64,000 nucleotides of DNA, from contig NZ_JHXQ01000018.1 in the NCBI RefSeq assembly GCF_000621665.1, positions 25,693 through 89,692 on the forward strand, in the 5' to 3' direction. This document shows positions 17,984-25,335 of this stretch, one piece after another; positions within the stretch are counted from its first letter, which is position 1; each line of letters starts with the position of its first letter. The notes under the pieces were generated by a model. It saw only the letters and a list, made by a program, of their open reading frames with translations. It was not told the origin of the DNA and searched no databases. Position numbers and translations under genes: made by a program. This DNA comes from Allorhizobium undicola ORS 992 = ATCC 700741 (GTDB taxonomy: Bacteria > Pseudomonadota > Alphaproteobacteria > Rhizobiales > Rhizobiaceae).

Positions 17984-19205
17984 TGGTCGCCGCTCCGGTA
18001 CTTGTCGTCGTGGGTTGTGGCAGCTCATCGCCGCCGTCGATATTGGCCATCTCCGAGAGGCTTCGTGCCTCATTCGGCGTCATCCAGGCGCGACCGCCGC
18101 CACTGCCAAGCGCCTTGCTGAGAAATTCCGCCTGATCCTTCATCGAGCCACGCAACAGCGCCCGCTCATTGAATTTCGGCATGTATTCCTGCTTTTCCGC
18201 CTCCGTCAGACAGTCGCGGTAAATCGCCTGTTCCCAGTTCACGAACTGCGGTGCGAGGCAGTATTGAACGAAGAACAGCGCAAGCGCCTCGATGCCGGAA
18301 CCCCAGCTGGTTTCGTCCATCATCAGCAGCGGACGCGGCACCCCGAAAATCCGCGCAACTTCTTCAATGAGACGCCGCAGATTTTCGACTTGCTGACTAT
18401 CTTCCAATGTCTGCTTGAATGGGTTGGCTTTTAACCCCTCTTCTAGCAACAGCCACTTTCCAGCCATGTCCGGGCCGGATCGCTCTTCCAGCGATTGCCG
18501 AATTGACGCCCGAACCTCCGAAGAAAGCTTCACATCGGTCTGCAGGCTTCCGCCTGCCATCATGTTATTGTCAAAAAGCTTCTGCACCGCCTTGTTGATG
18601 CTGGCAGAAAGCAAAACGGCACCTTTGGCTTGCTCAAGTTTTGATTGCCCGACAACGCCGTCACTCAAATCGAGATCGCGAATGGCCAGTATTTCGTCCT
18701 GCTGAAGAGTGGATCTGGTGCCATTACGGTTGGTCAACTCATAGGTCAGCGACCAATCCTGATTTTGCTTGGCCTGCACATGGAATTTTGCCAGCGGCTG
18801 CAATTGCAACACCCGCCCGCGTGACCGCACGATCTGGGCATAAGCCACGCCATTTTTCAAAAGCTGCGCCTGCATCAGGCGCTTGAACTCATAGGGCGTC
18901 TGCCAATTGTTCGGCGTCCGGTGCAGAACGGAAAACAGCGGGTGGTCAACCGCTTTCCCTTTACTTTCGTCCTGATAGTTCAGGTGCAAGGGCAGCATGC
19001 CGATGCTTTCACAGTGCAGGCGAACAGCACGGTTTACCGCGCCATTCCGCATCACATCTCCGCCGGGCGTCCCATCCATGGCGGCTCGCACCGCTTCCAG
19101 GAAGCGCGGATCGCGAACGCCATATTCACGCCCGCCATCCCCTTGCTGCGTGGCGTTTCGCGGCCCACCGCCCAGCATGGCACCCAGTCCGCGCAGCCAG
19201 TTCAT
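17961..19205 (-). CDS. HK97-family portal protein
   Basis: A 414-aa portal protein (MNWLRGLGAMLGGGPRNATQ) with typical family segments: NGAVNRAVRLHCESIGMLPL, HPLFSVLHRTPNNWQTPYEF and FGVPRPLLM. It forms the 12-subunit DNA entry ring. Overlaps the terminase stop by one base. Length is usual for the family. Confidence 0.95.
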   Translation of the reverse strand: MNWLRGLGAMLGGGPRNATQQGDGGREYGVRDPRFLEAVRAAMDGTPGGDVMRNGAVNRAVRLHCESIGMLPLHLNYQDESKGKAVDHPLFSVLHRTPNNWQTPYEFKRLMQAQLLKNGVAYAQIVRSRGRVLQLQPLAKFHVQAKQNQDWSLTYELTNRNGTRSTLQQDEILAIRDLDLSDGVVGQSKLEQAKGAVLLSASINKAVQKLFDNNMMAGGSLQTDVKLSSEVRASIRQSLEERSGPDMAGKWLLLEEGLKANPFKQTLEDSQQVENLRRLIEEVARIFGVPRPLLMMDETSWGSGIEALALFFVQYCLAPQFVNWEQAIYRDCLTEAEKQEYMPKFNERALLRGSMKDQAEFLSKALGSGGGRAWMTPNEARSLSEMANIDGGDELPQPTTTSTGAATNVTQKPA

Positions 19206-20947
19206 CAGAATACCTCAATGCCTTGGGTCTCGTAGATCGAGCTGGTGTCCTCTGCGCTCATGGCGAGGCCAACGCCCATCACTGCGGCAACGATGCCGTC
19301 AATCTTGTCATTGGAGCGCCGCTTGTCTGGCACGTAATTCAGGTTCACATCGAACCGGATGCAGCAATGCCCCGCCATCCACGCCAAAATCGGGTGGCCG
19401 CCATGCTCGACCTTTTCCGCAAAGACCAACCGTTCCAATTCCTTGGTCGGCGGCCCCAATGTCTGATGCCCCTGCCGCATTTCAATTTGCAGATCGGCAT
19501 CCATGCCGTCTGTCTGCAAATCACCAGCGAGCTTGCGGGCATTCCAGGGATCGAAGCCAAAGGCCTGCACGTCAAAATGATCGCATGCCTGCTTGATAGC
19601 TTCGGCTACGAAATTCTGATCGACGCTATCGCCCGGCGTTGTGTGCAGCGCGCCACTTTTGACCAGATCATGCCACCTGATCCGCCGATCCCCTTCCGCC
19701 CGCTCATCAAGCGTTGCTTCCGGCACCCAGAACAGCGGGATCAGCACCCAGCGGTCATGCTCTTCATCGGGCGGCAACACCACGACAAGCGCGGTAAGGT
19801 CTCGCGTCGATGAAACGTCACACGCTAAATAAGCCTTGCGCCCTTTGTGAATTTCCCAAAGCCGTGGCCAGCTCTTGGCATCCCGGGTGCAAGCCTGCCA
19901 TTTTGAACGCGGCAGCCAGCCCGCAATCTGATCCACCCACTGATTGAGGTGATAGCACCGGAAGCGCGCCTCCTGCGCCGGCCGGCCCTTCGCCTTCTTG
20001 AACTCAGTGCGCAGAAAATCCAGTGTCGGCGTGAGGCCAAGACTGGGGTTGGCCTTGCGCCAAGCGGTTTCGTCCGTCCAATCGTCGTCTTCTTCAAGCG
20101 CAAAATGAACAACCAGTGTGGTGGGATCGTCCATATCGCCGCGCATGATCGCGACCGATTCCTCATACCACTCGTAGCCGGTCAAATCCTGCTTGCGGCC
20201 TGCCGTAGACGCGAAAAGCTCAATGGGCTGCAGGCGCGTGCCGGAACTTTGCCGCAGCGTGTCTGCCAGTTCCCGCGTTTTCCATTCGTGGATTTCGTCA
20301 CCCACTGTTACCGTGGCAGACCTCCCGTGCTTTCCGTCGGGCGAGCCTGTCAGCAATTGGCAACTGCTGTTCGTTTCTGTGACGTAGATCGACTTGTCGA
20401 ACAATGCGATGCGGGCATTACCAAACCGATCTTCCAGCAGACCATCCGCCTCGCGGATGATTTCTTTCATCTTCTCGAATGGTACCCGGCCCTGATCTTC
20501 ATTTCGGGCAAAAACATACCCCTCCGCGCCCGGCAGCTTTTCCAGCACAAAGAACAGCACACCCAGCGCCGCGAGAAATTCGGACTTGCCGTTTTTTCGC
20601 GGTATCCAGAGGTCCAGCCGCCGGAAGATCCGCACATGCTCCACGGCCTGGCGGTGCGTCTCCGGATCCATCACCTCGATTGGCTTTTTCCAGCCAACCA
20701 GGAGCCGAACCGTGATTTCCTGCCACTTGACCAGCCGGAACGGCTTTCCCTTAAATCGGTCATTGGTCAGCCGGAAGATTTTCGGCCAGCGCTCGACAAT
20801 CTTGTTTGCCTTGCCGTGATCGAACCATGCACCCGGCACCGCCGATGCCCGGCTCCATCCAGAAATTGCCCAGTCATAGGCCGGATCGTCCGCCACATCT
20901 GCCAGCCAATCCGGCAGAGGTTGGGCCAGCGGATATCTGGCAGTCAT
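19205..20947 (-). CDS. Terminase large subunit
   Basis: A 580-aa packaging ATPase-nuclease. Walker A-like PRKNGKS at 116-122, Walker B TVTVGDE at 212-218, and the RNase-H-like nuclease aspartate D377 in AYLACDVSSTRDLTAL. The second nuclease region includes the late VAAVMGVGLA segment. It cuts concatemers and drives DNA into proheads. Family resembles HK97/phi-type P27 partner terminases. Confidence 0.95.
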   Translation of the reverse strand: MTARYPLAQPLPDWLADVADDPAYDWAISGWSRASAVPGAWFDHGKANKIVERWPKIFRLTNDRFKGKPFRLVKWQEITVRLLVGWKKPIEVMDPETHRQAVEHVRIFRRLDLWIPRKNGKSEFLAALGVLFFVLEKLPGAEGYVFARNEDQGRVPFEKMKEIIREADGLLEDRFGNARIALFDKSIYVTETNSSCQLLTGSPDGKHGRSATVTVGDEIHEWKTRELADTLRQSSGTRLQPIELFASTAGRKQDLTGYEWYEESVAIMRGDMDDPTTLVVHFALEEDDDWTDETAWRKANPSLGLTPTLDFLRTEFKKAKGRPAQEARFRCYHLNQWVDQIAGWLPRSKWQACTRDAKSWPRLWEIHKGRKAYLACDVSSTRDLTALVVVLPPDEEHDRWVLIPLFWVPEATLDERAEGDRRIRWHDLVKSGALHTTPGDSVDQNFVAEAIKQACDHFDVQAFGFDPWNARKLAGDLQTDGMDADLQIEMRQGHQTLGPPTKELERLVFAEKVEHGGHPILAWMAGHCCIRFDVNLNYVPDKRRSNDKIDGIVAAVMGVGLAMSAEDTSSIYETQGIEVF

Positions 20948-20956
20948 GAGAAACCC

Positions 20957-21601
20957 TCAATTTGGCAATTGCCCGGGCGGCGGTCCGTCCGCATCGTTCA
21001 TCAGCCCAAGCGGATCTTCAAAGTCAGATGGCTCTTGCTGCCGGTTTGCCTGATTGGCCGAGGCCGGATGCGCTCCGCCCAGTGGCAAGCGCCCTTGCGA
21101 ACTGTTGAAGCTTTCCACGCGCACAAGATCCTGGTCGCGAACGGGCGTGAAACCAAATTCCGCCTCCAGCAATCTCAGCGCCGTTTCCGCTTTACCCATA
21201 AAATCAATGTTTGGATGGGTGCGAATGACGGTTTCACCGTCCCCCTTTTTCACTTTAATGGCCGCGCCGCCTTTCGGCAGGTCTTTGCGCAGCTGCTCGC
21301 CTGCCGCCAGAAAGAATTGCTGCCACATGCAGTACCGCGCCAGAGCGTGCCGGTAGCCTGGGCGGCGGCGGCCTGCCGCCTTCAGCACCTCGGACTGTTG
21401 CTGCCAGATCTTGATAGCCACCTCGTAGTATTTCGGGGCGCCCAGAAAAATATCCGGCATCGGCCACGGATCATCCGGCCCAACCGGCACAGCAGCAGCG
21501 GCTTTTGCTACCGCCTCGATCTCCTTTTCAACGGCATTTCGCCGCCGTCCCGGAAACCCCTTTGCGGCTTGCGTCAACGGATCGTCTTTGCGCCGTCCCA
21601 T
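20957..21601 (-). CDS. Terminase small subunit (P27-like)
   Basis: A 214-aa protein from ATG 21601 with AAGG 8 nt upstream; a GTG at 21622 is less likely. It begins MGRRKDDPLTQAAKGFPGRR and has a helical central region (YEVAIKIWQQQSEVLKAAGR) as in P27-family small terminases that recognise the packaging site. The C-terminal 50 residues are Pro/Gln-rich and probably disordered. Confidence 0.85.
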   Translation of the reverse strand: MGRRKDDPLTQAAKGFPGRRRNAVEKEIEAVAKAAAAVPVGPDDPWPMPDIFLGAPKYYEVAIKIWQQQSEVLKAAGRRRPGYRHALARYCMWQQFFLAAGEQLRKDLPKGGAAIKVKKGDGETVIRTHPNIDFMGKAETALRLLEAEFGFTPVRDQDLVRVESFNSSQGRLPLGGAHPASANQANRQQEPSDFEDPLGLMNDADGPPPGQLPN

Positions 21602-21700
21602 TTTTGAAACCTTACGCCGCACCCATGTCTTATGAGGTGCACAGAAAAAAAGTTTTCCCCCAAAAATATCGCGCCCATTTTTGCAATGTGGGACCGCCGG

Positions 21701-22156
21701 TCATCTCGCAAGAGGCGTGGGACTTTTGGGTGGGGGGGTAGGGTTGGCACTTTTTGCCTCATCGCATCGCATGCCTGCCGCCAGGTCGAGGGCCGCTTTA
21801 CTGTTCAGCCAGAGGTCATTGATGGTCAGACGGCCTGCCGCATACAGCAGCTCCAACCGCTGCTTGACGCTGTCGTGATGCCATCGGCAGCAGGACTGCC
21901 ACATGGATGTGTTCCAGAACTTATCAGGATCGCCGTGGTGCGGATCAACGTGATCAACCACCGCAGCCGCTTCCGTCCTGCCTTCAGCCAGACACCCGAT
22001 GCACAATGGGTGTGACGATAGGAAGGTGCTGCGCGCCTTGCTCCAGCGGTGGTTATAGCCCCGCTCCGATGCGCTGCCACGCCACCTATCTGCCTGCCGC
22101 TTCTGATCTTTGCGATTTGGCGTGCCATTGGGTCTAAACAGCTTTGCGCGCTTCAT
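21701..22156 (-). CDS. HNH endonuclease
   Basis: A 151-aa HNH nuclease with a zinc-binding CIGC (52-55), the core VVDHVDPHHGDPDKFWN and a C-terminal CCRWHHD. The order Cys pair, DH, N, Cys-HH is the standard beta-beta-alpha metal fold. In HK97-like phages an HNH protein encoded next to the terminase is needed for specific cos cleavage, and that job is inferred here. The first 35 residues are very basic. Confidence 0.9.
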   Translation of the reverse strand: MKRAKLFRPNGTPNRKDQKRQADRWRGSASERGYNHRWSKARSTFLSSHPLCIGCLAEGRTEAAAVVDHVDPHHGDPDKFWNTSMWQSCCRWHHDSVKQRLELLYAAGRLTINDLWLNSKAALDLAAGMRCDEAKSANPTPPPKSPTPLAR

Positions 22157-22165
22157 GCTTGCCTG

Positions 22166-22417
22166 TCAAAACATGCTAAGTTGAACTGACAACTGCTTTT
22201 TCCTGGTTTCCTTTGGAAACTGCCATGCGCATCGACTGCAAGAGCACGCGCCTTTAGGATTAGCTTTTAGCCATCTTCGCGCGACTTCGATATCTATTAC
22301 TCCATGGCCTTTTTCCGCCATGACATGCAAAACCCAATCATGATCATTTCCCTCATCAATCAGAGTTACTGCTATCCAATACCCAGTAGCATCAACATGC
22401 TGATTGTTGTTTTCCAT
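22166..22417 (-). CDS. Hypothetical phage protein, 83 aa
   Basis: First gene after the leader and terminator behind the NusG-like gene. The product (MENNNQHVDATGYWIAVTLI) has a two-strand opening, a helical HVMAEKGHGVIDIEVARRWL region and a CSCSRC cysteine cluster that could bind metal. It is more AT-rich than its neighbours. No family recognised. Confidence 0.6.
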   Translation of the reverse strand: MENNNQHVDATGYWIAVTLIDEGNDHDWVLHVMAEKGHGVIDIEVARRWLKANPKGACSCSRCAWQFPKETRKKQLSVQLSMF

Positions 22418-22431
22418 ACCCTATAAACGCA

Positions 22432-22457
22432 AAAGGCGACCGCATCGGGCCGCCTTT
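22432..22457 (-). terminator. Rho-independent terminator after the NusG-like gene
   Basis: On the minus strand a 10-bp stem (AAAGGCGGCC with GGTCGCCTTT, one G-U pair) closes a 6-nt loop and is followed by TTTTGCG. It lies 168 nt after the NusG-like gene stop and 14 nt before the next start, so it would stop leftward transcription before the late genes unless read through. Confidence 0.7.
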
Positions 22458-22482
22458 CATTCATCTCATAGCTTTCGCACTG

Positions 22483-22560
22483 GCCGTGAATCGCTTTGCC
22501 TTTTGGCTTTGATTCACGGCTGGGGCCGACCGGCGTACCGACCTCAGGCCATTTGGCCCC
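22483..22560 (-). ncRNA. Structured leader: two hairpins ahead of the late-operon terminator
   Basis: Minus-strand RNA here can form two successive stems. The first is GGGGCC/GGCCCC (22560-22522). The second is a perfect 10-bp stem GCCGTGAATC/GATTCACGGC (22520-22483) with an inner GCC-AAAA-GGC hairpin between A-rich internal loops. Both sit between the NusG-like gene and its terminator. There is no convincing ORF in 22458-22625. The position suggests a recognition element for a processive antiterminator; this is inference. Confidence 0.5.
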
Positions 22561-22625
22561 GCCTGTTACGGCGTTTTCAGAGGCTCACTTCAGGATCATC
22601 AGCTTGTCCAACGAGGAGATGACTC

Positions 22626-23258
22626 TCACAGCTTTTCGCAGAACGCAAGGGGAACAGTTACCGGAACAATGCCGCCGAACATTTCCAGCGAAACGACCAC
22701 ATCACCCTTTCCATCCGAGCGGCATGAAACGATCTCACCCTTCATGCCGACAAACGGCCCATCGAACAGTTGCACACGCTCTCCACGCTGGAAGCTTTTT
22801 CCAGTTTTCACCTCCCAATCATAAGCGCCCTGATCCGCCAATGCCTTGAATCTTTTCACTTCTTCGCTTGTAATCGGCAGAGGATTTTCAAAACCGCCAA
22901 CCAACGAAATGAAATGCTCCACCACCCGCAAAGCCGCCAGAACATGCCCGTTCATAGGCAGTTTTACCAGCACATACCCGTGAATCACCGGCATCAACTG
23001 GCCAGGGATCAACCTGTGTCTGCGTCGTAAATCCGGCCCCTTGCGCATGGGCACCAGTGCTTCAACGCCAAAGGCGCCCAACTGGTTTTCCACAGCCTTT
23101 TCCTTGCCAGTCATCACCCGCGCTGCAAACCAGCGCTGATGCACATGATCGCCACTGCTCATCAAGAGGCCGATTCGCGCCTGCCGATCTGCCACGCCAT
23201 TGTCGCTGCGCACCAACACACCCACCGGAAAACCAACCACCGCCCTATGCTGCATCAT
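22626..23258 (-). CDS. NusG-family (RfaH/LoaP-like) transcription factor
   Basis: A 210-aa protein from ATG 23258 (GAGG at 8 nt; next codon is also ATG). Residues 42-125 match an NGN domain: RWFAARVMTGKEKAVENQLG, FGVEALVPMRKG, and HGYVLVKLP. Residues 156-182 carry a KOW motif (FQRGERVQLFDGPFVGMKGE, then IVS). NGN-KOW proteins ride on RNA polymerase. Specialised paralogues act as operon-specific antiterminators. Its place, between the replication gene and the late genes, is that of lambda Q. Residues 1-40 are an extension not found in housekeeping NusG. Confidence 0.85.
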   Translation of the reverse strand: MMQHRAVVGFPVGVLVRSDNGVADRQARIGLLMSSGDHVHQRWFAARVMTGKEKAVENQLGAFGVEALVPMRKGPDLRRRHRLIPGQLMPVIHGYVLVKLPMNGHVLAALRVVEHFISLVGGFENPLPITSEEVKRFKALADQGAYDWEVKTGKSFQRGERVQLFDGPFVGMKGEIVSCRSDGKGDVVVSLEMFGGIVPVTVPLAFCEKL

Positions 23259-24486
23259 CGTTCGTTCCTCGCGCCGCCGCCTTGAAGTTTTCCAGCGCTG
23301 CCGCTGCAGCCGCCACCAGATCCGTGCATACTTCCCCAATCGCCGGGAAATACAGCCACTCATGCCGCCCGCTGTCTGGCCACACGGGCCAGCCGCGCGC
23401 CTTGTGCAATGCAGCCCAGGCCATAGCCTTGTCGCTGTTTCTGTGCACCTTCTCGAAGCCTTCGGCAGCCTCGATCACAGCGCCTACCACCGTGCAGCCC
23501 TTGGCGTTGCCCGCCTGAGTGTCAATGAAGGAAACCTTTGGCCATCCGTATTTTTCCAGCCGCTCCAGCCGCAATTGTTTCGCCGCCTCGCCACCTGCCT
23601 GCATAACAGCCGCCTGATATGCCGACATACACGGCATTGTCTGGCTCACGGGACCGAGCAGCAACGTCAGCCGGTTAGCCATCCATGCCTTGCTGAACGG
23701 AGTTGCGAACTGACTGCTAGCCTTGATGCGCTTGGCCTCCACGACAGCACGAACCTTCTCCGCCTGCACGCTATCCAGCTTTTCCCAGCGCTTTTCGGAA
23801 AGGTAGACAGCCGCCGAGCACACCTTGCTGCGCCCTGACGCCTTCACAGCCGCCACGTAAAGTTCAGCCTTTGCCACGGCCTGACGGCGATCCGCAGCAG
23901 AAAGCCGCATCCATGCCTTCAGCGCATCCGGCTGACTGTCGGAAACATAGGTTGGCCATGCCGGGAACCAGCGCTTGAACTCACGTTCCACGGCTTTTGG
24001 ATCTTTCCCAACCCCTTCCTCGCTCGCGCTCGCGCCATCTCTCTCCCTTACAGGTTCTATTACAGGTTCCCTTACAAGGTTACTGTCCAGATTCTGGACT
24101 CGGGAATCGCCATTTTCTGGACTCGGCTCCCCCGCATTTCTGGACTCGGCTTCCGCATTCCCGTGTCCAGTTTCTGGACTCGGCTTTTTGCCAGAATGCT
24201 CGGAAAATTCCGGCTCGAACGGGAAGTAGTAGCGGGTGCTTTCCTGCTTGTTCGTGCCTGCTTTGCGGCGCTGTTCACGCGCAATCAGGCCCGCCTCTTC
24301 CAGTTGGTTTAGATAGACATTGAGCGTGGAGCGCGGCACCTCGCATTGCTCCGCAAGATAGTCCTGCGAGGGAAACGCGCCGCCCTTGGATGGGTTGTGG
24401 CAATCCGCCAGATAGAGCAACACAACCTTAAGCCCAGGCTTGATGCCGCGCTGCTGAAAGGCCCAACTGGTGGCAACGTGGCTCAC
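23245..24486 (-). CDS. Winged-helix replication initiator-like protein
   Basis: A 413-aa protein starting at GTG 24486 (GGGAGGGCGGGT upstream; overlaps the previous stop as GTGA). Residues 10-75 form a winged helix-turn-helix (GLKVVLLYLADCHNPSKGGA, PSQDYLAEQCEVPRSTLNVY, LNQLEEAGLI), as in phage O-like initiators. A charged linker at about 95-150 is encoded over repeated DNA (iterons). The rest is helical without a recognised enzyme motif. Position and the internal repeats argue for an initiator rather than a plain regulator. Confidence 0.7.
   Translation of the reverse strand: MSHVATSWAFQQRGIKPGLKVVLLYLADCHNPSKGGAFPSQDYLAEQCEVPRSTLNVYLNQLEEAGLIAREQRRKAGTNKQESTRYYFPFEPEFSEHSGKKPSPETGHGNAEAESRNAGEPSPENGDSRVQNLDSNLVREPVIEPVRERDGASASEEGVGKDPKAVEREFKRWFPAWPTYVSDSQPDALKAWMRLSAADRRQAVAKAELYVAAVKASGRSKVCSAAVYLSEKRWEKLDSVQAEKVRAVVEAKRIKASSQFATPFSKAWMANRLTLLLGPVSQTMPCMSAYQAAVMQAGGEAAKQLRLERLEKYGWPKVSFIDTQAGNAKGCTVVGAVIEAAEGFEKVHRNSDKAMAWAALHKARGWPVWPDSGRHEWLYFPAIGEVCTDLVAAAAAALENFKAAARGTNDDAA
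24048..24083. repeat. Three tandem 12-bp repeats beside the iterons
   Basis: TTACAGGTTCTA, TTACAGGTTCCC and TTACAAGGTTAC follow one another without gaps. They are in frame with the gene and encode EPV-type four-residue repeats, so they could reflect protein rather than DNA function. They adjoin the iteron block and are locally less GC-rich. Confidence 0.5.
24085..24183. repeat. Four iterons (TTCTGGACTCGG): putative phage replication origin
   Basis: Exact copies of TTCTGGACTCGG start at 24092, 24115, 24138 and 24172, spaced 23, 23 and 34 bp (about two and three helical turns). The 12-mer is read in all three frames by the overlapping gene (PSPE, ESRN, PSPE, SRVQN), so the DNA is conserved rather than the peptide. 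Copies 1 and 4 extend to inverted repeats GTCCAG-N3-CTGGAC. Iterons inside an initiator gene are the lambda O/ori arrangement. Confidence 0.75.
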
Positions 24487-24773
24487 ACCCGCCCTCCCAG
24501 CCGCACCATTTCGCGCAGCTTGCTCCGGTTGAAATGCAGGCGCAGCATCACCGTGTTGGCCATGTCGCCGTTCGGCATATGCTCCGCTTCACCGGCTGCG
24601 ATTTCGGCTTGCAGGGCTTCCATGAGGTCGCCATTGTTGATCAGCCTCAGGGATTGCCCAACCTCTGCGAAATGCCGGCAGAAGAAAAAGCGAGGCTGCC
24701 GCAGCATCCATGCCGCGCGCTGCGCGGGCGTTTCAGCCACCTCCATGGCGGCCAGTCGCGCATAATCGTCCAT
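24483..24773 (-). CDS. Hypothetical phage protein, 96 aa
   Basis: Starts at ATG 24773, overlapping the methyltransferase stop region, and ends by overlapping the replication gene's GTG. The product (MDDYARLAAMEVAETPAQRA) is helical with an aromatic and cysteine patch (QPRFFFCRHFAEVGQSLRL). It is tightly coupled to the replication gene, suggesting a replication-associated role. Family not recognised. Confidence 0.6.
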   Translation of the reverse strand: MDDYARLAAMEVAETPAQRAAWMLRQPRFFFCRHFAEVGQSLRLINNGDLMEALQAEIAAGEAEHMPNGDMANTVMLRLHFNRSKLREMVRLGGRV

Positions 24774-24814
24774 CACGCGCCCTCCATTTCTACGATGTGT
24801 GAAATCTTGCGGCC
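24771..24814. repeat. 44-bp direct repeat, copy 1 (end of methyltransferase gene)
   Basis: Matches 25292-25335 at 41 of 44 positions, including an identical 27-nt run. Both copies encode the C-terminal GRKISHIVE.EG tail of a methyltransferase plus the overlapping start codon of the next gene. The repeats bracket the 173-aa methyltransferase gene. Confidence 0.85.
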
Positions 24815-25294
24815 AGGTATCCAGCCAATTCCCGCGTCTGAAGCGCGGTAAAGTGCTCGAACCGCTACAGTTCCGAGTGCCGCCAAAACCGTACCCGTCC
24901 CGGGTGAGGCCCCAACAGTACCGTCTGGACGCTCGAATTGGACCTTTGGTGACACGAACAATAAAGCGTCCATGCATGGCGCATACGTCTGAAACCACGG
25001 AGCCGAGGTCCGATCAGGAAAAAGCGCAATGCCATTACCGTGCCTAACGAAAGCGTTGAGCCACGGAATCAATCCGTTTCTTCCGCCAAATGGTGGGTTC
25101 ATCCAAACCATACCATGCCAAAAAGGCGCGTACTTTAGACCATCGTCATGTCTTGTCAGCCAACATCTGGCAGGAACATGTCTGCGCACGCATGGTGAAG
25201 CAACATCCAAATCAAAATCACAGCCAAGTGCATCAAAAATGTATTTGGGCGTATACCATTCGTCAGTTCGCCCAACGGCCTCCCAATAAGCCAT
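24773..25294 (-). CDS. Phage DNA N6-adenine methyltransferase (Dam-like)
   Basis: A 173-aa protein beginning MAYWEAVGRTDEWYTPKYIF, as in the phage N-6-adenine methyltransferase family (often starting with ...DEWYTP..I...L). The catalytic motif NPPF is at 66-69 in VWMNPPFGGRNGLIPWL. It methylates adenine in phage or host DNA, with a likely anti-restriction or regulatory role. No restriction endonuclease lies next to it. The last 13 residues are near identical to those of the next methyltransferase upstream, from the flanking 44-bp repeat. Confidence 0.88.
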   Translation of the reverse strand: MAYWEAVGRTDEWYTPKYIFDALGCDFDLDVASPCVRRHVPARCWLTRHDDGLKYAPFWHGMVWMNPPFGGRNGLIPWLNAFVRHGNGIALFPDRTSAPWFQTYAPCMDALLFVSPKVQFERPDGTVGASPGTGTVLAALGTVAVRALYRASDAGIGWIPGRKISHIVEMEGA

Positions 25295-25335
25295 TACTCG
25301 CCCTCCAGTTCTACGATGTGTGAAATCTTGCGGCC
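25292..25335. repeat. 44-bp direct repeat, copy 2 (end of large methyltransferase gene)
   Basis: Second copy of the repeat described at 24771-24814, 521 bp away in the same orientation, with three mismatches. It encodes the tail of the 491-aa methyltransferase and the ATG of the Dam-like gene. The pair could have arisen by insertion of the Dam-like gene through recombination at shared sequence. Confidence 0.85.

Noticed and set aside
24048..24083. Tandem 12-bp repeats as additional iterons
   Set aside because: Their 12-bp period keeps one reading frame and gives a four-residue peptide repeat, so protein-level repetition explains them equally well; listed only as a repeat.
23997..24323. CRISPR-like look of the TTCTGGACTCGG repeats
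   Set aside because: Units are only 12 bp, spacers 11-22 bp, inside a coding gene, and there are no cas genes.
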